Positions 18,335 to 27,540 of a stretch of DNA of 64,000 nucleotides are shown here, one piece after another. The DNA lies in assembly GCA_046316615.1 (NCBI GenBank), contig JBKDAN010000016.1:124001-188000 (forward strand), written 5' to 3'. A program made the translations under genes and the position numbers. How positions within the stretch are numbered: position 1 is the stretch's first letter; every line of letters starts with the position of its first letter. The notes beneath the pieces were generated by a model. The model was given only the letters and a program-made list of their open reading frames with translations, ran no database searches and had not been told where the DNA came from. The DNA comes from BJHL01 sp040378885 (GTDB lineage: Bacteria; Planctomycetota; Phycisphaerae; Phycisphaerales; UBA1924).

Positions 18335-20368
18335 ATGCCGCGTGATATCCCGGTTGGCAACGGTGATCTGCTCATCACCTTCGATAAGTTGTATCGGGTG
18401 CGCGATATCTACTTTCCGCACGTGGGTCGGTACAACCACACCGAAGGGCATGTGCAGCGCTTCGGCGTGTGGGTGGACGGCCGGTTTGCGTGGATTGAAG
18501 ACAACGGCTGGAAGCGGTCGCTGAAGTATCAAGAAGGCACGCTGGTGACGGAAGTCACGCTGCGGCACGAGGGCTTGGGCCTTGAGCTCAAGTGCTACGA
18601 CGCCGTCGACTTCCATGAGCCTGTGTACATGCGTCGCTGCGTGGTGACCGACCTGTCGGGCAAGGACCGCGACGTGCGTTTGTTCAGCCACTGGGACTTG
18701 TCGATCCGCGGCAGCGCAGTGGGTGACACCGCCAACTACGACCCGGCGAGCAGCAGCATTGTCGTGTATAAGGACGACGCGTACTTCCTTTTCAACGCGT
18801 GTGACGAAAACAAGTGCGGCATCGACAATTGGGCCATTGGCACCAAGCGCGTGCGCGGGGCTGAAGGCACATGGCGCGATGCGGAAGACGGGCAGCTCGG
18901 GCGCAATGCGATTTCGCAGGGCTCGGTTGATGCGACTGTTGGGTACAACCTGCAGGTGCCCGCACGCGGCAGTGCGTATGTGACAAGCTGGATGGCCTGC
19001 GGACACAGCCATGGCGAAGTCAAGGCGCTGAACCAGCGCGTCCTGAACACCGGGCCTGATCGCATGATTGCGCGAACCGCGGCATATTGGCGGTTGTGGG
19101 CTCGTAAAGATGTGCCGGGCATGGAGAAGATGCCGGCGCGTGTTGCTGACATGTTTGTGCGCAGCCAGCTCGTGCTACGCACGCAGATTGATAACGGCGG
19201 CGCGATCATCGCGGCCAACGACAGCGACATCACGCAGTTCGGCGGCGACCACTATTCGTACTGCTGGCCGCGCGACGGTGCGCTGGTCGCGTACTCGCTG
19301 ATTCTGACCGGACAGAGCGAGCTGTCGCGAAACTTCTTCCGCTTCTGCGCCAAGTGCTTGAATGGCAACAGCTATTTCTTGCACAAGTACACGCCTGCGG
19401 CGGAACTCGCGAGCAGTTGGCACCCGTGGATGGTCGAAGGCCAGCGCGTGTTGCCCATTCAGCAGGATGAAACCAGTCTCGTGCTGTGGGCACTTCGCAA
19501 GCACTTTGAGACATTCCGTGATGTTGAGTTCATCAAGAGCCTCTACATCCCGCTGGTGGTGAAGCCGGCGGACTGGATTCTGTCGTATCGCGATGTGAAC
19601 GGCATTCCGCACCAATCCTGGGATTTGTGGGAAGAACGCCGCGGCATTCACACCTTTACCGTCGCCGCGACGATTGGGGCGCTCCGAGCGGCCGCACTCT
19701 TCGCAACCGACTTTGGCGATCTCGATCGCGCACAGCAGTATCGCGAAGGCGCGGACCGCATGGAAGTTGCGATGAAGCGATTCCTGTGGCATCCAGAGCA
19801 GAAGCGTTTCGCGCGCATGGCAACGCCGCTTCCTAACGGCCAGTATCGCCTCGACATGACCAGCGACAGTGCGAACTTCGCGCTCTTCGCGATCGCAGGC
19901 ATCAGCGTTGAAGATCCGCAGATGCTTGCTGAAGCCGAAGCGATGCAGCAGCGGCTGAGCGTGAAGACGGGCGTGGGCGGCTACGCCCGCTACGAGCGCG
20001 ACTACTACCACCAGATCGAGCGCGATCGCATCGACCAGGTGCCGGGCAACCCGTGGGCCATCTGCTCGCTGTGGCGTGCGCAGTATGTCATCGCGAAGGC
20101 TCGCAATGTTGAGGAACTGGAAGAGGCCCGCGGCCTGCTCGAATGGTGCGTGTATCGCGCTGAAGAGTCGGGCGTGATGGCCGAACAGTTCCATCCGCAC
20201 ACTGGCGATCCCATCAGCGTCAGTCCGCTGACGTGGAGTCATGCGACGTACGTGATTGTGGTGCTGGAGTACCTGACCAAGCTTGCACAGCTTGAGAAGG
20301 ACGAGCACGACAACGCTGTAAGCGCGCGGTCATTGACGGATGAGCAGGATGTTGTGAGCACGCGGTGA
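18335..20368 (+). CDS. Glycoside hydrolase family 15 (glucoamylase/trehalase-like)
   Basis: A 677-residue cytoplasmic protein without a signal peptide. The N-terminal 260 residues form the beta-sandwich common to GH15 (GNGDLLITFDKLYRVRDIYF), and the remainder is the (alpha/alpha)6 barrel. The barrel has YCWPRDGALVAYSL, SWDLWEERRGIHTFT with the likely general acid Glu near residue 433, and MAEQFHPHTG with the likely base Glu near residue 616. Family members hydrolyse alpha-glucosides such as glycogen fragments, dextrins or trehalose; the substrate cannot be told. AAGGAAG at 18319-18325 precedes ATG 18335. It stands as a single gene downstream of fliN. Confidence 0.9.
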   Translation: MPRDIPVGNGDLLITFDKLYRVRDIYFPHVGRYNHTEGHVQRFGVWVDGRFAWIEDNGWKRSLKYQEGTLVTEVTLRHEGLGLELKCYDAVDFHEPVYMRRCVVTDLSGKDRDVRLFSHWDLSIRGSAVGDTANYDPASSSIVVYKDDAYFLFNACDENKCGIDNWAIGTKRVRGAEGTWRDAEDGQLGRNAISQGSVDATVGYNLQVPARGSAYVTSWMACGHSHGEVKALNQRVLNTGPDRMIARTAAYWRLWARKDVPGMEKMPARVADMFVRSQLVLRTQIDNGGAIIAANDSDITQFGGDHYSYCWPRDGALVAYSLILTGQSELSRNFFRFCAKCLNGNSYFLHKYTPAAELASSWHPWMVEGQRVLPIQQDETSLVLWALRKHFETFRDVEFIKSLYIPLVVKPADWILSYRDVNGIPHQSWDLWEERRGIHTFTVAATIGALRAAALFATDFGDLDRAQQYREGADRMEVAMKRFLWHPEQKRFARMATPLPNGQYRLDMTSDSANFALFAIAGISVEDPQMLAEAEAMQQRLSVKTGVGGYARYERDYYHQIERDRIDQVPGNPWAICSLWRAQYVIAKARNVEELEEARGLLEWCVYRAEESGVMAEQFHPHTGDPISVSPLTWSHATYVIVVLEYLTKLAQLEKDEHDNAVSARSLTDEQDVVSTR

Positions 20369-20495
20369 GCACCCAGTGGGCCGATGCTTTGCATGCTGGC
20401 GATATCGCTCGCCGACGGTGGCGTGCTGACGAGCACTCTCGGGCTGCAGACGGTGGTTCTGAGCTGCTAAATCGGTCTGCGCTGTATGATGCGCG

Positions 20496-21446
20496 GTGAT
20501 ACGCAAACTGCTGTCGAGCATCTTGGGCACGTCGTCTGCGTCTGTGCCGCCGCAACTGCCGGTTGTGTCGCGGGACGGGATAGCCAGCTTGCTTGTGATG
20601 GATGCCAACGTTCCGCAAGTTCATCTTGCGAAGCTTGAGGCGTGGCTCGAATCGCAGCGCATGCCCAATGACGAGATTCATCGCCGGGCTGTGGCGGCTG
20701 CATGGCTTGACGCAGTGCGCGATGCGTTGGCGGTTGATCATCTCAGGCTGCGCACTGCCAACACCGAGGCGATTGTGCCTCGGGCGGGAGCGGTCGGGGT
20801 GGATGTGTCCGCAGGCGGTGAGCGGGCGATCGCGGTCATTCATGATGCATTGAGAAAGATCCGTGACGATGCTCCGATCCGGCCCATTGCGATTGTCGCG
20901 ATTGCTCCGACCGATGCGTTCATTGACTTCACCAGTCACTTCTTCAGCGAAGATTCACACACTGCGACCTTTGGCGGGCTGTACATTCGTGAAGGCACCG
21001 TGATGCCTTTGCTCGCGATCAACGCGATGCAGAAAGGGCACGTGCTCTCGGTGCTGGCGCATGAACTGACGCATCACGCGCTGCGCGATGCTCGTTTGCC
21101 GCTGTGGATTGAAGAAGGCCTGACACAGATGATGGAAGAACGCGTCACGGGTTTGCTGGGCTTCACGCTGACGGAGTCTGAACGCGAAGAACACGCCAAC
21201 GAGTGGACTCGCGATGCGTTGCAGGAGTTTGTCGAAGGCGCATCGTTCTTCTCGCCTGAAGGTGACCGTCAGCGTCTGGCATATCACCTTGCCCAGTGGT
21301 TTTCGCGTGCATGTCTGACGACGCAGCCGGATCGCTATTTCGCATTCGCTCGTGCGTGCGTTCGTGAGGATTGGCAGGCGGCATTTCGCACGCAATTTCG
21401 TGCGTCACCTGTTGATGCACTGCACCAACTTGTGCATGGCGGGTGA
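20496..21446 (+). CDS. Zinc metallopeptidase of the MA (HExxH) type
   Basis: A 316-residue protein with HELTHH near residue 189 and WIEEGL near residue 203, the arrangement of gluzincin-type peptidases of the MA-like or DUF1570 style in which the later Glu is the third zinc ligand. There is no signal peptide or membrane span, so it is probably cytoplasmic. It starts at GTG 20496. No neighbour suggests a substrate. Catalytic activity is inferred from the motif only. Confidence 0.75.
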   Translation: MIRKLLSSILGTSSASVPPQLPVVSRDGIASLLVMDANVPQVHLAKLEAWLESQRMPNDEIHRRAVAAAWLDAVRDALAVDHLRLRTANTEAIVPRAGAVGVDVSAGGERAIAVIHDALRKIRDDAPIRPIAIVAIAPTDAFIDFTSHFFSEDSHTATFGGLYIREGTVMPLLAINAMQKGHVLSVLAHELTHHALRDARLPLWIEEGLTQMMEERVTGLLGFTLTESEREEHANEWTRDALQEFVEGASFFSPEGDRQRLAYHLAQWFSRACLTTQPDRYFAFARACVREDWQAAFRTQFRASPVDALHQLVHGG

Positions 21447-21738
21447 CATGGCGGGTGTCTCGCAGCGAGCAGCACGCTGCCCGAGTGGCGCGACAATGCC
21501 CCGGCATGTGTGCGATGTTTACTTGTGGCGTTCGCACGTTTTGTGCCCTGGCGTTTCCTCGGGCTGCGAGCCGATCGATCTAACGCAACACCCGCAGGGG
21601 GGCGTCAGGCCGCTCCAGCGTCTGGCGTTTCTTCTTCCCGTTCCTCGTGCACAAATCCCTGGCAGATGGCGTTCTCAAACCACCCAACATCTTCCGTTCG
21701 CGCAAATCTCTCTTGGTCCCGTGTTCGTACCATGCCCT

Positions 21739-22506
21739 GTGACATCGACTTCACCTGATATCGCCTGGCGTGACGCTGAACTGACCAACCCCCACGCCCA
21801 CGCCGAAAAGGCCGGCAAAGTTCGCCGGATGTTTACAGCTATCGCCGGCAGCTACGACCTCAACAACCATGTCCACAGCCTGTGGCAGGATGTTCGCTGG
21901 CGGAACTTCGCGGTGAAGGTCGCGAATGTGAAGCCGGGCGATGTGGTTCTTGATGTCGCCTGCGGCACGGGAGACTTGACGCAGGCATTTGCGAAGTCTG
22001 CCGCGTCAAAGGTGATCGGCGTCGACTTCACGCACGCCATGCTCGAGGTTGCGCGCGACAAGCGGCAGGCACTTACGGGCGACACCGCACAAAAAGTGAG
22101 CTATTTCGAGGGAGATGCACAGAACCTGCCCCTTGCGGATGCGAGCGTGGATGTCGTTTCCATTGCGTGGGGGATTCGCAATGTCGCTGATCCTGCGCAG
22201 GCCATGCGCGAATTTGCGCGAGTGCTGAAACCTTCAGGCCGACTTGTGATTTTGGAGTTCTCCAAACCGTCTATTCCGCCGGTTCGGTGGTTCAATGACG
22301 TGTACGCGGGCAAGATCATGCCCATGACGGCGAGTTGGATCGCTGGCGATAAGTCTGGTGCTTACAAGTACTTGCCCAAGAGCGTGAGCACATTCATTTC
22401 GCGTGAGGAGATGCTCACACTGTTTTCGCGCACGGGTTTTGCGAACGCGCAAGATTGGAGCCTGAGCTTGGGCATCTGCGCATGTTATCGGGGCATCAAG
22501 TCCTGA
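21739..22506 (+). CDS. ubiE: UbiE/MenG-type quinone biosynthesis methyltransferase
   Basis: A 255-residue class I SAM-dependent methyltransferase of the UbiE/COQ5 family, which C-methylates demethylmenaquinone or its ubiquinone counterpart. Family hallmarks are visible: IAGSYDLNNHVHSLWQDVRW, the SAM motif VLDVACGTGDL, VSIAWGIRNVADPAQAMREF and the C-terminal FISREEMLTLFSRTGF. The start is uncertain: GTG 21739 gives the usual length, but in-frame GTG 21721 is also possible and neither has a clear ribosome binding site. Phycisphaerae generally use menaquinone, so a menG role is the better guess. Confidence 0.9.
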   Translation: MTSTSPDIAWRDAELTNPHAHAEKAGKVRRMFTAIAGSYDLNNHVHSLWQDVRWRNFAVKVANVKPGDVVLDVACGTGDLTQAFAKSAASKVIGVDFTHAMLEVARDKRQALTGDTAQKVSYFEGDAQNLPLADASVDVVSIAWGIRNVADPAQAMREFARVLKPSGRLVILEFSKPSIPPVRWFNDVYAGKIMPMTASWIAGDKSGAYKYLPKSVSTFISREEMLTLFSRTGFANAQDWSLSLGICACYRGIKS

Positions 22507-22600
22507 TATACGTCCAATAATCAGTGTCGTGGAGCTTGGTAGATGCCTTTCTCCGGGGATGCCAATATTATAGGACTCAAAATCCCAGCCCCGCACTGTC

Positions 22601-22629
22601 TTGCAGTTGCCCCACTCACCACCGATACG
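22601..22629 (+). promoter_or_regulatory. Candidate promoter for the B12-domain-like gene
   Basis: TTGCAG (22601-22606) and GATACG (22624-22629) with a 17-base spacer lie 170 bases before ATG 22802. The -10 match is moderate. Confidence 0.3.
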
Positions 22630-22801
22630 ACTAGCCCCGTGCGAGGTTCTCTCGCAACTGCGGGACTGTGATCTCGGTTCTCGAGCTTCACAGTGTGGGA
22701 GGAGGATCGTGCCGGCAAGGGATTGCCGGTTGCTCGGTGGTGTGGATGCTGACGCGGCTCGTGGAGCGGAGCACGTCGGCGAAAGCAAAGGGTTCAATCC
22801 C

Positions 22802-23518
22802 ATGAGTCAGCAACTGCTCGTCGAACGTCTGTTTGAGTCGCTCATCGCGGGCGACCGGGCCCAGAGCCGCAAGGTTGTGGGTGAGGCGATCCAACAAGGT
22901 GTGCATGCGCAACGCATCCTGATGGATCTCTTCTGGCCCACGCACGAGATGATTGAGAAGCTCTTCCGCCAGGATCAGCTCACCGTTGTTTCCTACAACA
23001 TGTCCACTCGTCTGCTCCGCATGATGGTGGATCAGATGGCCGCGCAGCTCACGCTCTTGCCCACGAACGGCAAGACGGTCTTTGCCTGCTGCGGCAATAC
23101 CGAAGGTGAAGAGCTCGCCGGTCAGATCGCCAGCGATCTGCTTGAAGCCGCTGGCTATGAAGTCTGCTATGCGGGCGGCAAGCTGCCCGCTGATGAGATT
23201 CTGAACCAGGTGCAGGAACGCCGGCCTGATTTCCTGGTGCTGTTTGCCAGCAGCGCGAGCGATCTGCCGGGTATCCGCACGATCGTCGACACGCTCCGCT
23301 CCATCAACGCAACGCCTCACACCAAGATCGCAGTCGGCGGCGGCGTGTTCAATCGTGCCGAAGGTCTTGCTGAAGAGATCGGCATCGATCTGGTCGGCAA
23401 GACCCCGCTCGAGCTGGTTGAACTGCTCGCCATGCCTGAGTTTGAACAGCACGAAGCTACCCCGCTCGCGACCATTGCTCCCGCCGCCAAGAAGCGTGCG
23501 GCCCGCAAGGTTGCGTAA
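22802..23518 (+). CDS. Cobalamin-binding-domain-like protein lacking the B12 histidine motif
   Basis: A 238-residue protein whose N-terminal 95 residues are helical (LLVERLFESLIAGDRAQSRK, VSYNMSTRLLRMMVDQMAAQ), like the cap helices of methionine synthase or CarH. The C-terminal part is a Rossmann-like fold: FACCGNTEGEELAGQIASDL, VCYAGGKLPADEILNQVQER and KIAVGGGVF. In B12-binding members the loop after the first strand holds DxHxxG, whose His is the lower cobalt ligand; here it reads GNTEGEE. Cobalamin may therefore bind base-on, or not at all. The C-terminus is basic (KKRAARKVA). The partner is unknown. Confidence 0.7.
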   Translation: MSQQLLVERLFESLIAGDRAQSRKVVGEAIQQGVHAQRILMDLFWPTHEMIEKLFRQDQLTVVSYNMSTRLLRMMVDQMAAQLTLLPTNGKTVFACCGNTEGEELAGQIASDLLEAAGYEVCYAGGKLPADEILNQVQERRPDFLVLFASSASDLPGIRTIVDTLRSINATPHTKIAVGGGVFNRAEGLAEEIGIDLVGKTPLELVELLAMPEFEQHEATPLATIAPAAKKRAARKVA

Positions 23519-23645
23519 GGCCAGGCACGGGGCAATCGGGCACTGGACACTGGGGCAAAGGCAGCACCCCTTGTGATCTCGCGACTGATTGCCGCAAGTC
23601 TCGCAGTGAAGAACCGCTAGTCCATTCGTATCTCTTGAACCCGAT

Positions 23646-23680
23646 CAGCCCCGGATGAACAGTCCGGGGCTGGTTGTTTT
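23646..23680 (+). terminator. Rho-independent terminator
   Basis: CAGCCCCGGA (23646-23655) pairs over 10 bp with TCCGGGGCTG (23663-23672), followed by GTTGTTTT. It lies between two convergent genes. Confidence 0.75.
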
Positions 23681-23703
23681 CGGTGGAAGTGGGGGAGGTG
23701 TGA

Positions 23704-24273
23704 CTAGCGCTGCACCAGTGAACTGATGATCCAGTCGCACGCCGCCTGAAAGCGGTCCGCGCTGCGATGGGTTCGAGCCGTCAGCATGGCACCTTCGAGC
23801 GTCGCCACGATTGCGATGCTGGTGGCATCCGGTGACTCGCGTAGCTTGATGAGTTGCTGCCTTTGCGCGCGTCGAAGGACCTTGGCGATCCATTCCTCAA
23901 GATCATCAAAGAACTTGCGCACTTCGGCTTGGAGTTCCTTGGGAATGGACTCGATGTCAGAGGAAAGCATACCGCACAGGCACACTCGTCGACCAGTGGC
24001 AAGCGTTTGGCGGAAAAGCCCCATGCAGAGCGTCAACTGCTGCATGGGGTCATCATGTGATTCCGTAATCTGCTTGAGCTTCTCCTGGAAGCGTTCGCGA
24101 TAACGACTCGTAACCGCCACGCCAAGATCTGTCTTGGTCGGGAAGTAGTAGTGGATGCTCGCGGTCTTGATGCCGATGCGATCGGCAAGATCGTGAAAAC
24201 TGAAGGCGTTGTAGCCCACTGTCTGCAACAGTTCTTCAGCAAGATCCATCAGTTTGTCGCGTGTGTCGGCCAT
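23704..24273 (-). CDS. TetR/AcrR-family transcriptional repressor
   Basis: A 189-residue TetR-family protein. The N-terminal helix-turn-helix is well preserved (LLQTVGYNAFSFHDLADRIG, then IKTASIHYYFPTKTDLG). The C-terminal helical domain contains a CLCGML segment with two cysteines that might be part of the ligand pocket. ATG 24273 gives a typical start (MADTRDKLMDLAEELL). It is encoded 84 bases downstream of the SDR gene on the same strand and so probably represses the SDR-TetR unit; a palindrome at 25156-25185 upstream of the SDR gene is a candidate operator. Confidence 0.88.
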   Translation of the reverse strand: MADTRDKLMDLAEELLQTVGYNAFSFHDLADRIGIKTASIHYYFPTKTDLGVAVTSRYRERFQEKLKQITESHDDPMQQLTLCMGLFRQTLATGRRVCLCGMLSSDIESIPKELQAEVRKFFDDLEEWIAKVLRRAQRQQLIKLRESPDATSIAIVATLEGAMLTARTHRSADRFQAACDWIISSLVQR

Positions 24274-24357
24274 GAGATCACTGGTGCAGAGCGTACCACG
24301 TCTGTTGCTGGTTTATGCTTGAACGTGGGGATGACAAACAGGGAGGAAGTCGCGCGA

Positions 24358-25128
24358 TCAGTACTTGTTGCGGCCTGCCATCACGCCACCGTCGACGTCC
24401 CACACGGCTCCGGTCACCCAGCCTGCTCGATCAGACAGAAGGAAGGCGATCACTTCCGCAACGTCCGTCGGCTGGCCGACGCGACCGATTGGATGGAAGC
24501 TGTCAAAGCTTGCAAGAACGCCTGGGATGTCGGCCTTTGGAATGAAGCCCTCGTAGATCGGTGTCTGCACGACTGCGGGTGACACGGCATTCACGCGAAT
24601 CCTCGCGCTTGCCAGTTCCATCGCAAGATGCTGCGTGAGGGCGTGGAGGCCGGCTTTCGCCATCGAGTACGCGGAGGAAGGAGTCGCTGCGACTGCCTGC
24701 TTGGCCCACATGGAGCCGACGTTCACGATTGCGCCGCCTGTGCCAGCCTTGAGCATGCGCCGCGTCACGTGCTGCGTGATGAAGAATGTACTTCGGTTCA
24801 GGTCGTGGTAGCTGTCGTAATCATCGGCTGTGTGTTCGATGAACGGACGCGGCGAGAAGACGCCCACGCAGTTCACCAATCCATCCACGCGTGCCGCGTG
24901 TCTGTCAATCAGGTCTGTCGCACGGTGGATGGCATCTGCGGTTCGTAGATCGAGCGACAACGCAACACCACGCGAGCCCAGAACCTGCTGAGCGTGGATG
25001 GCGCTCGCTTCGCGGCGCCCGATCGCGACTGCAGTACCTCCCTGCTCGACGATCTTCTTGGCGGTAGCCAATCCGATGCCGTTCGTACCCCCGAGCACAA
25101 CAATCACTTTCCCAGCGAACTCACTCAT
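24358..25128 (-). CDS. Short-chain dehydrogenase/reductase (SDR)
   Basis: A 256-residue classical SDR. It has the cofactor motif VLGGTNGIGLATAKK near residue 10, the NCVGVF motif near residue 88, the catalytic Ser in GSMWAKQ and Tyr-x3-Lys in SSAYSMAKAGLHAL near residue 155, and the C-terminal TGAVWDVDGG. An Arg after the second strand (GRREA) suggests NADP preference. The substrate is unknown. GAGGAG lies eight bases before ATG 25128. It is the first gene of a likely two-gene unit with the TetR regulator, a common arrangement for inducible detoxification enzymes. Confidence 0.9.
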   Translation of the reverse strand: MSEFAGKVIVVLGGTNGIGLATAKKIVEQGGTAVAIGRREASAIHAQQVLGSRGVALSLDLRTADAIHRATDLIDRHAARVDGLVNCVGVFSPRPFIEHTADDYDSYHDLNRSTFFITQHVTRRMLKAGTGGAIVNVGSMWAKQAVAATPSSAYSMAKAGLHALTQHLAMELASARIRVNAVSPAVVQTPIYEGFIPKADIPGVLASFDSFHPIGRVGQPTDVAEVIAFLLSDRAGWVTGAVWDVDGGVMAGRNKY

Positions 25129-25155
25129 GTCAGAACTCCTCAACCATGGTGCGGC

Positions 25156-25185
25156 GGCATGCCTACCAAGTAGTAGGTAGATGCC
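25156..25185. promoter_or_regulatory. Palindrome upstream of the SDR-TetR unit, candidate TetR operator
   Basis: A 30-bp imperfect inverted repeat centred at 25170/25171: GGCAT-CCTACC on the left against GGTAG-ATGCC on the right. It lies about 30-55 bases upstream of ATG 25128, a place where a repressor would block the promoter. Confidence 0.45.
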
Positions 25186-25304
25186 GACGCGTGTCCTTGG
25201 TTTCGCGAAAGTGAAAGAAGTGGTGCCTTCAAAGATGCGGGTGTGAGGAGAGCGTCTAGACCTCGGCTCTAGATCGAGCGCTGGAGTTGTACAATTGCAC
25301 GGCT

Positions 25305-26012
25305 ATGCGTCCCTCCCGCACCCAACCGCCTCGCGACGACAAGCACAAAGGTCCATACGGACATGCGTTCTACTTTGCGGGGCAGTATCCGCTGCCCATG
25401 TGGATGCAGCACACCATCGTCGCGTGCGGCTTGGTGCTGGTGCTTCTCTTTGTTCCGGTCATTATCGCGCTTGGGATCAAGAACGTCTCGGACGGCAAAC
25501 CGCCCGTGGAGTCGCGATCAGCGCGGATAGGCCGTCATATCGAAGAACAGAGAGAACGCAACGATCCAGCGATGCAGGCGAAGCAGAAGTTCCTGGCTGA
25601 GCAGGCAGATCGGCCCGTGCTGGATATCACCGCCTACGAGAAGATGTCGACGACGGACCTCATTGGAGCCATCAATCACGCGGGGCCCGCTCGAAGGTTG
25701 ACAGTTGTTCGCACGCTTGCGCTTTCGCGCAATACGGCCCTTCGACTTCTGCCTTGGTGCAACACGCAACTGGAGCGCGACCCCGGTCAGGAGCATGCGA
25801 CGCACATCTGGAGGGCTGCGGTGAAGTTGTCTGGTTGCGATGCTGCTGAAACTCCGAGTGATTGGCTGCGGTGGGAGTCCGTCTTGGGGCTCCCCGGCGC
25901 AGCGCCGATGACATCGGCGGAGCAGTCAAAGTGGGCTTGTGTGCTGGACGCTGCAGCAGCGGAGGAGTCCGCATTTGAGCGGCGGGCCGCCGAAATTCGC
26001 GGTCCTGAGTAA
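25305..26012 (+). CDS. Single-span membrane protein of unknown function
   Basis: A 235-residue protein with a basic, proline-rich N-terminus, one transmembrane helix (IVACGLVLVLLFVPVIIAL about residues 36-56) and a largely helical soluble part. TACAAT at 25290-25295 lies only nine bases before ATG 25305 and there is no Shine-Dalgarno sequence, so the mRNA may be leaderless. No family recognised. The next gene begins 56 bases on in the same direction. Confidence 0.6.
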   Translation: MRPSRTQPPRDDKHKGPYGHAFYFAGQYPLPMWMQHTIVACGLVLVLLFVPVIIALGIKNVSDGKPPVESRSARIGRHIEEQRERNDPAMQAKQKFLAEQADRPVLDITAYEKMSTTDLIGAINHAGPARRLTVVRTLALSRNTALRLLPWCNTQLERDPGQEHATHIWRAAVKLSGCDAAETPSDWLRWESVLGLPGAAPMTSAEQSKWACVLDAAAAEESAFERRAAEIRGPE

Positions 26013-26068
26013 GCCGTTTCGCGCTCCATTTTCGCACTGACACGTACCCGTCAGCCGCAAGGAGCGTC

Positions 26069-26491
26069 ATGTCCCGCGTCCTCTCCTCCATCTTTCTTTA
26101 TCTCTCGCCCATCATCATCACCGTCGCAGTCGCGATTGTGGGATTCGGTATCCACGCTGTTGGACGAGGCTTTGGCAGCACGCGCAGTCACGCGCCGATT
26201 CTCATCGCGGCGGTTGTTGTGTGGCTGCTGCACGCGGGTTTTCTGCTAGGGCCGTGGCTGTACGCCCACGATCGTCGCACGCTTGCGGCCTGGCTCATGC
26301 TGCCAGTCGCTGTCCTCGGCACTGCCGGCTTCGTCCTCGCGGCGAAGCAACTGCTTCCCAGCCATCCAGATGACTACACGCCCATCACGATCGTCTGCAC
26401 GCTGCTGTGGGCGCTTGCTGTCGTGTTGGGTTACTTCGCGCCGCTGTTTGTCATGCTTTTCCAGCCGCGCGAGACACCCGTAACGCACTGA
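26069..26491 (+). CDS. Four-helix membrane protein of unknown function
   Basis: A 140-residue hydrophobic protein with four likely transmembrane helices (about residues 8-30, 42-62, 70-92 and 106-130). AGGAG five bases before ATG 26069 supports the start. It overlaps no neighbour but is 11 bases from the next gene, so translation may be coupled. The family is not recognised; the charged C-terminus is short. Confidence 0.65.
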   Translation: MSRVLSSIFLYLSPIIITVAVAIVGFGIHAVGRGFGSTRSHAPILIAAVVVWLLHAGFLLGPWLYAHDRRTLAAWLMLPVAVLGTAGFVLAAKQLLPSHPDDYTPITIVCTLLWALAVVLGYFAPLFVMLFQPRETPVTH

Positions 26492-26502
26492 TTGGACCAC
26501 CT

Positions 26503-27516
26503 ATGCACCCACGCGTCTTCATCGCTCTGGTTGTCACTCTGCTTGCTGCTATCGCCGCAGTCTTTATGGGCATCAAGAAGCAAGTGGGTGTTCGTTCCTA
26601 TGGCTATCCGGTGGGACGCGTTGTCCGTGCTGGTTCGCAGCTCGCTGTCGTGATGCAACGGTGCGATCCGTATATCCCGTCGCTGCAAGGTACCGCCGAG
26701 AGCAAGAAGTCTTACACATTTGAATTGTTGCTGGTGCCAGAGAGTGCAGTTGGCGACACGCGCACGACATCGCTCGCAAGATCCGTACGTTCGGGAGACC
26801 GCCGACACTACGTGGGCGTGCAGCACGTGGAATCGGGCATTCTCTGGCATTCCACCAGCACAACAGCGGGCCTCGATTTGACGACGCTTCAGCCGGTCAA
26901 GACGCCCGTTCCCGCTGTCGTCGCGAACAAGCCGATCTCGGAGTTGATTGGTTCTTCGCATCCTGCGGACGAGCCCTATCGCGCACGGATTGCACAACTC
27001 GGGCCCGATGAGTGGCTCATGCTGGCGACGGAACTCGATGCGCGCAACGACCTCAAGAGTGGATTCAGTATGCCGCGAGACTCTGACGCGGAGAGGACCT
27101 TCAAGCCGCGGACGTTGTATCGTGTGACGACGAAGTCTGACCCAAAGCCAAGGATTGAGACGTTCGCACCCATCACACAGTTGACGATTCGCAACGCGGC
27201 GTTCCTTCGTAAGGCGCAGACCGGCGAGCTCTATCGGTTCACCCATCCTGATGGCTTCCTCGTCGTTCATGAGGGCGACCCGAACACGCCAACGACTCTC
27301 CGCCTCTCTCGCATGCATGTTGATGGTTCACTTGCGTGGACCACGGACACGACCATTGAGCGACTGACGCAGCTTCTGCCTCACGACACGTTGCCCGCGT
27401 TTGTGGGCGAGCTCGTGAAGACAGCGTCTCCCATCAACCCGCACCCGGCGATTGTGGTTGTGAACGTGACGGATGGCAGTATGAACGTCAAATCTCTCGT
27501 CGCGCCCGCGCGGTGA
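26503..27516 (+). CDS. Membrane-anchored protein of unknown function
   Basis: A 337-residue protein with an N-terminal membrane anchor or signal (VFIALVVTLLAAIAAVFMGI) and a beta-rich extracytoplasmic part with alternating hydrophobic strands. It begins 11 bases after the preceding membrane-protein gene, and a third small gene follows 24 bases after it, so 26069-27915 probably form one transcript. ATG 26503 begins the hydrophobic segment directly. No catalytic motif was seen. Confidence 0.65.
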   Translation: MHPRVFIALVVTLLAAIAAVFMGIKKQVGVRSYGYPVGRVVRAGSQLAVVMQRCDPYIPSLQGTAESKKSYTFELLLVPESAVGDTRTTSLARSVRSGDRRHYVGVQHVESGILWHSTSTTAGLDLTTLQPVKTPVPAVVANKPISELIGSSHPADEPYRARIAQLGPDEWLMLATELDARNDLKSGFSMPRDSDAERTFKPRTLYRVTTKSDPKPRIETFAPITQLTIRNAAFLRKAQTGELYRFTHPDGFLVVHEGDPNTPTTLRLSRMHVDGSLAWTTDTTIERLTQLLPHDTLPAFVGELVKTASPINPHPAIVVVNVTDGSMNVKSLVAPAR

Positions 27517-27540
27517 ACATCGCGAGATCGAGACAACTCC

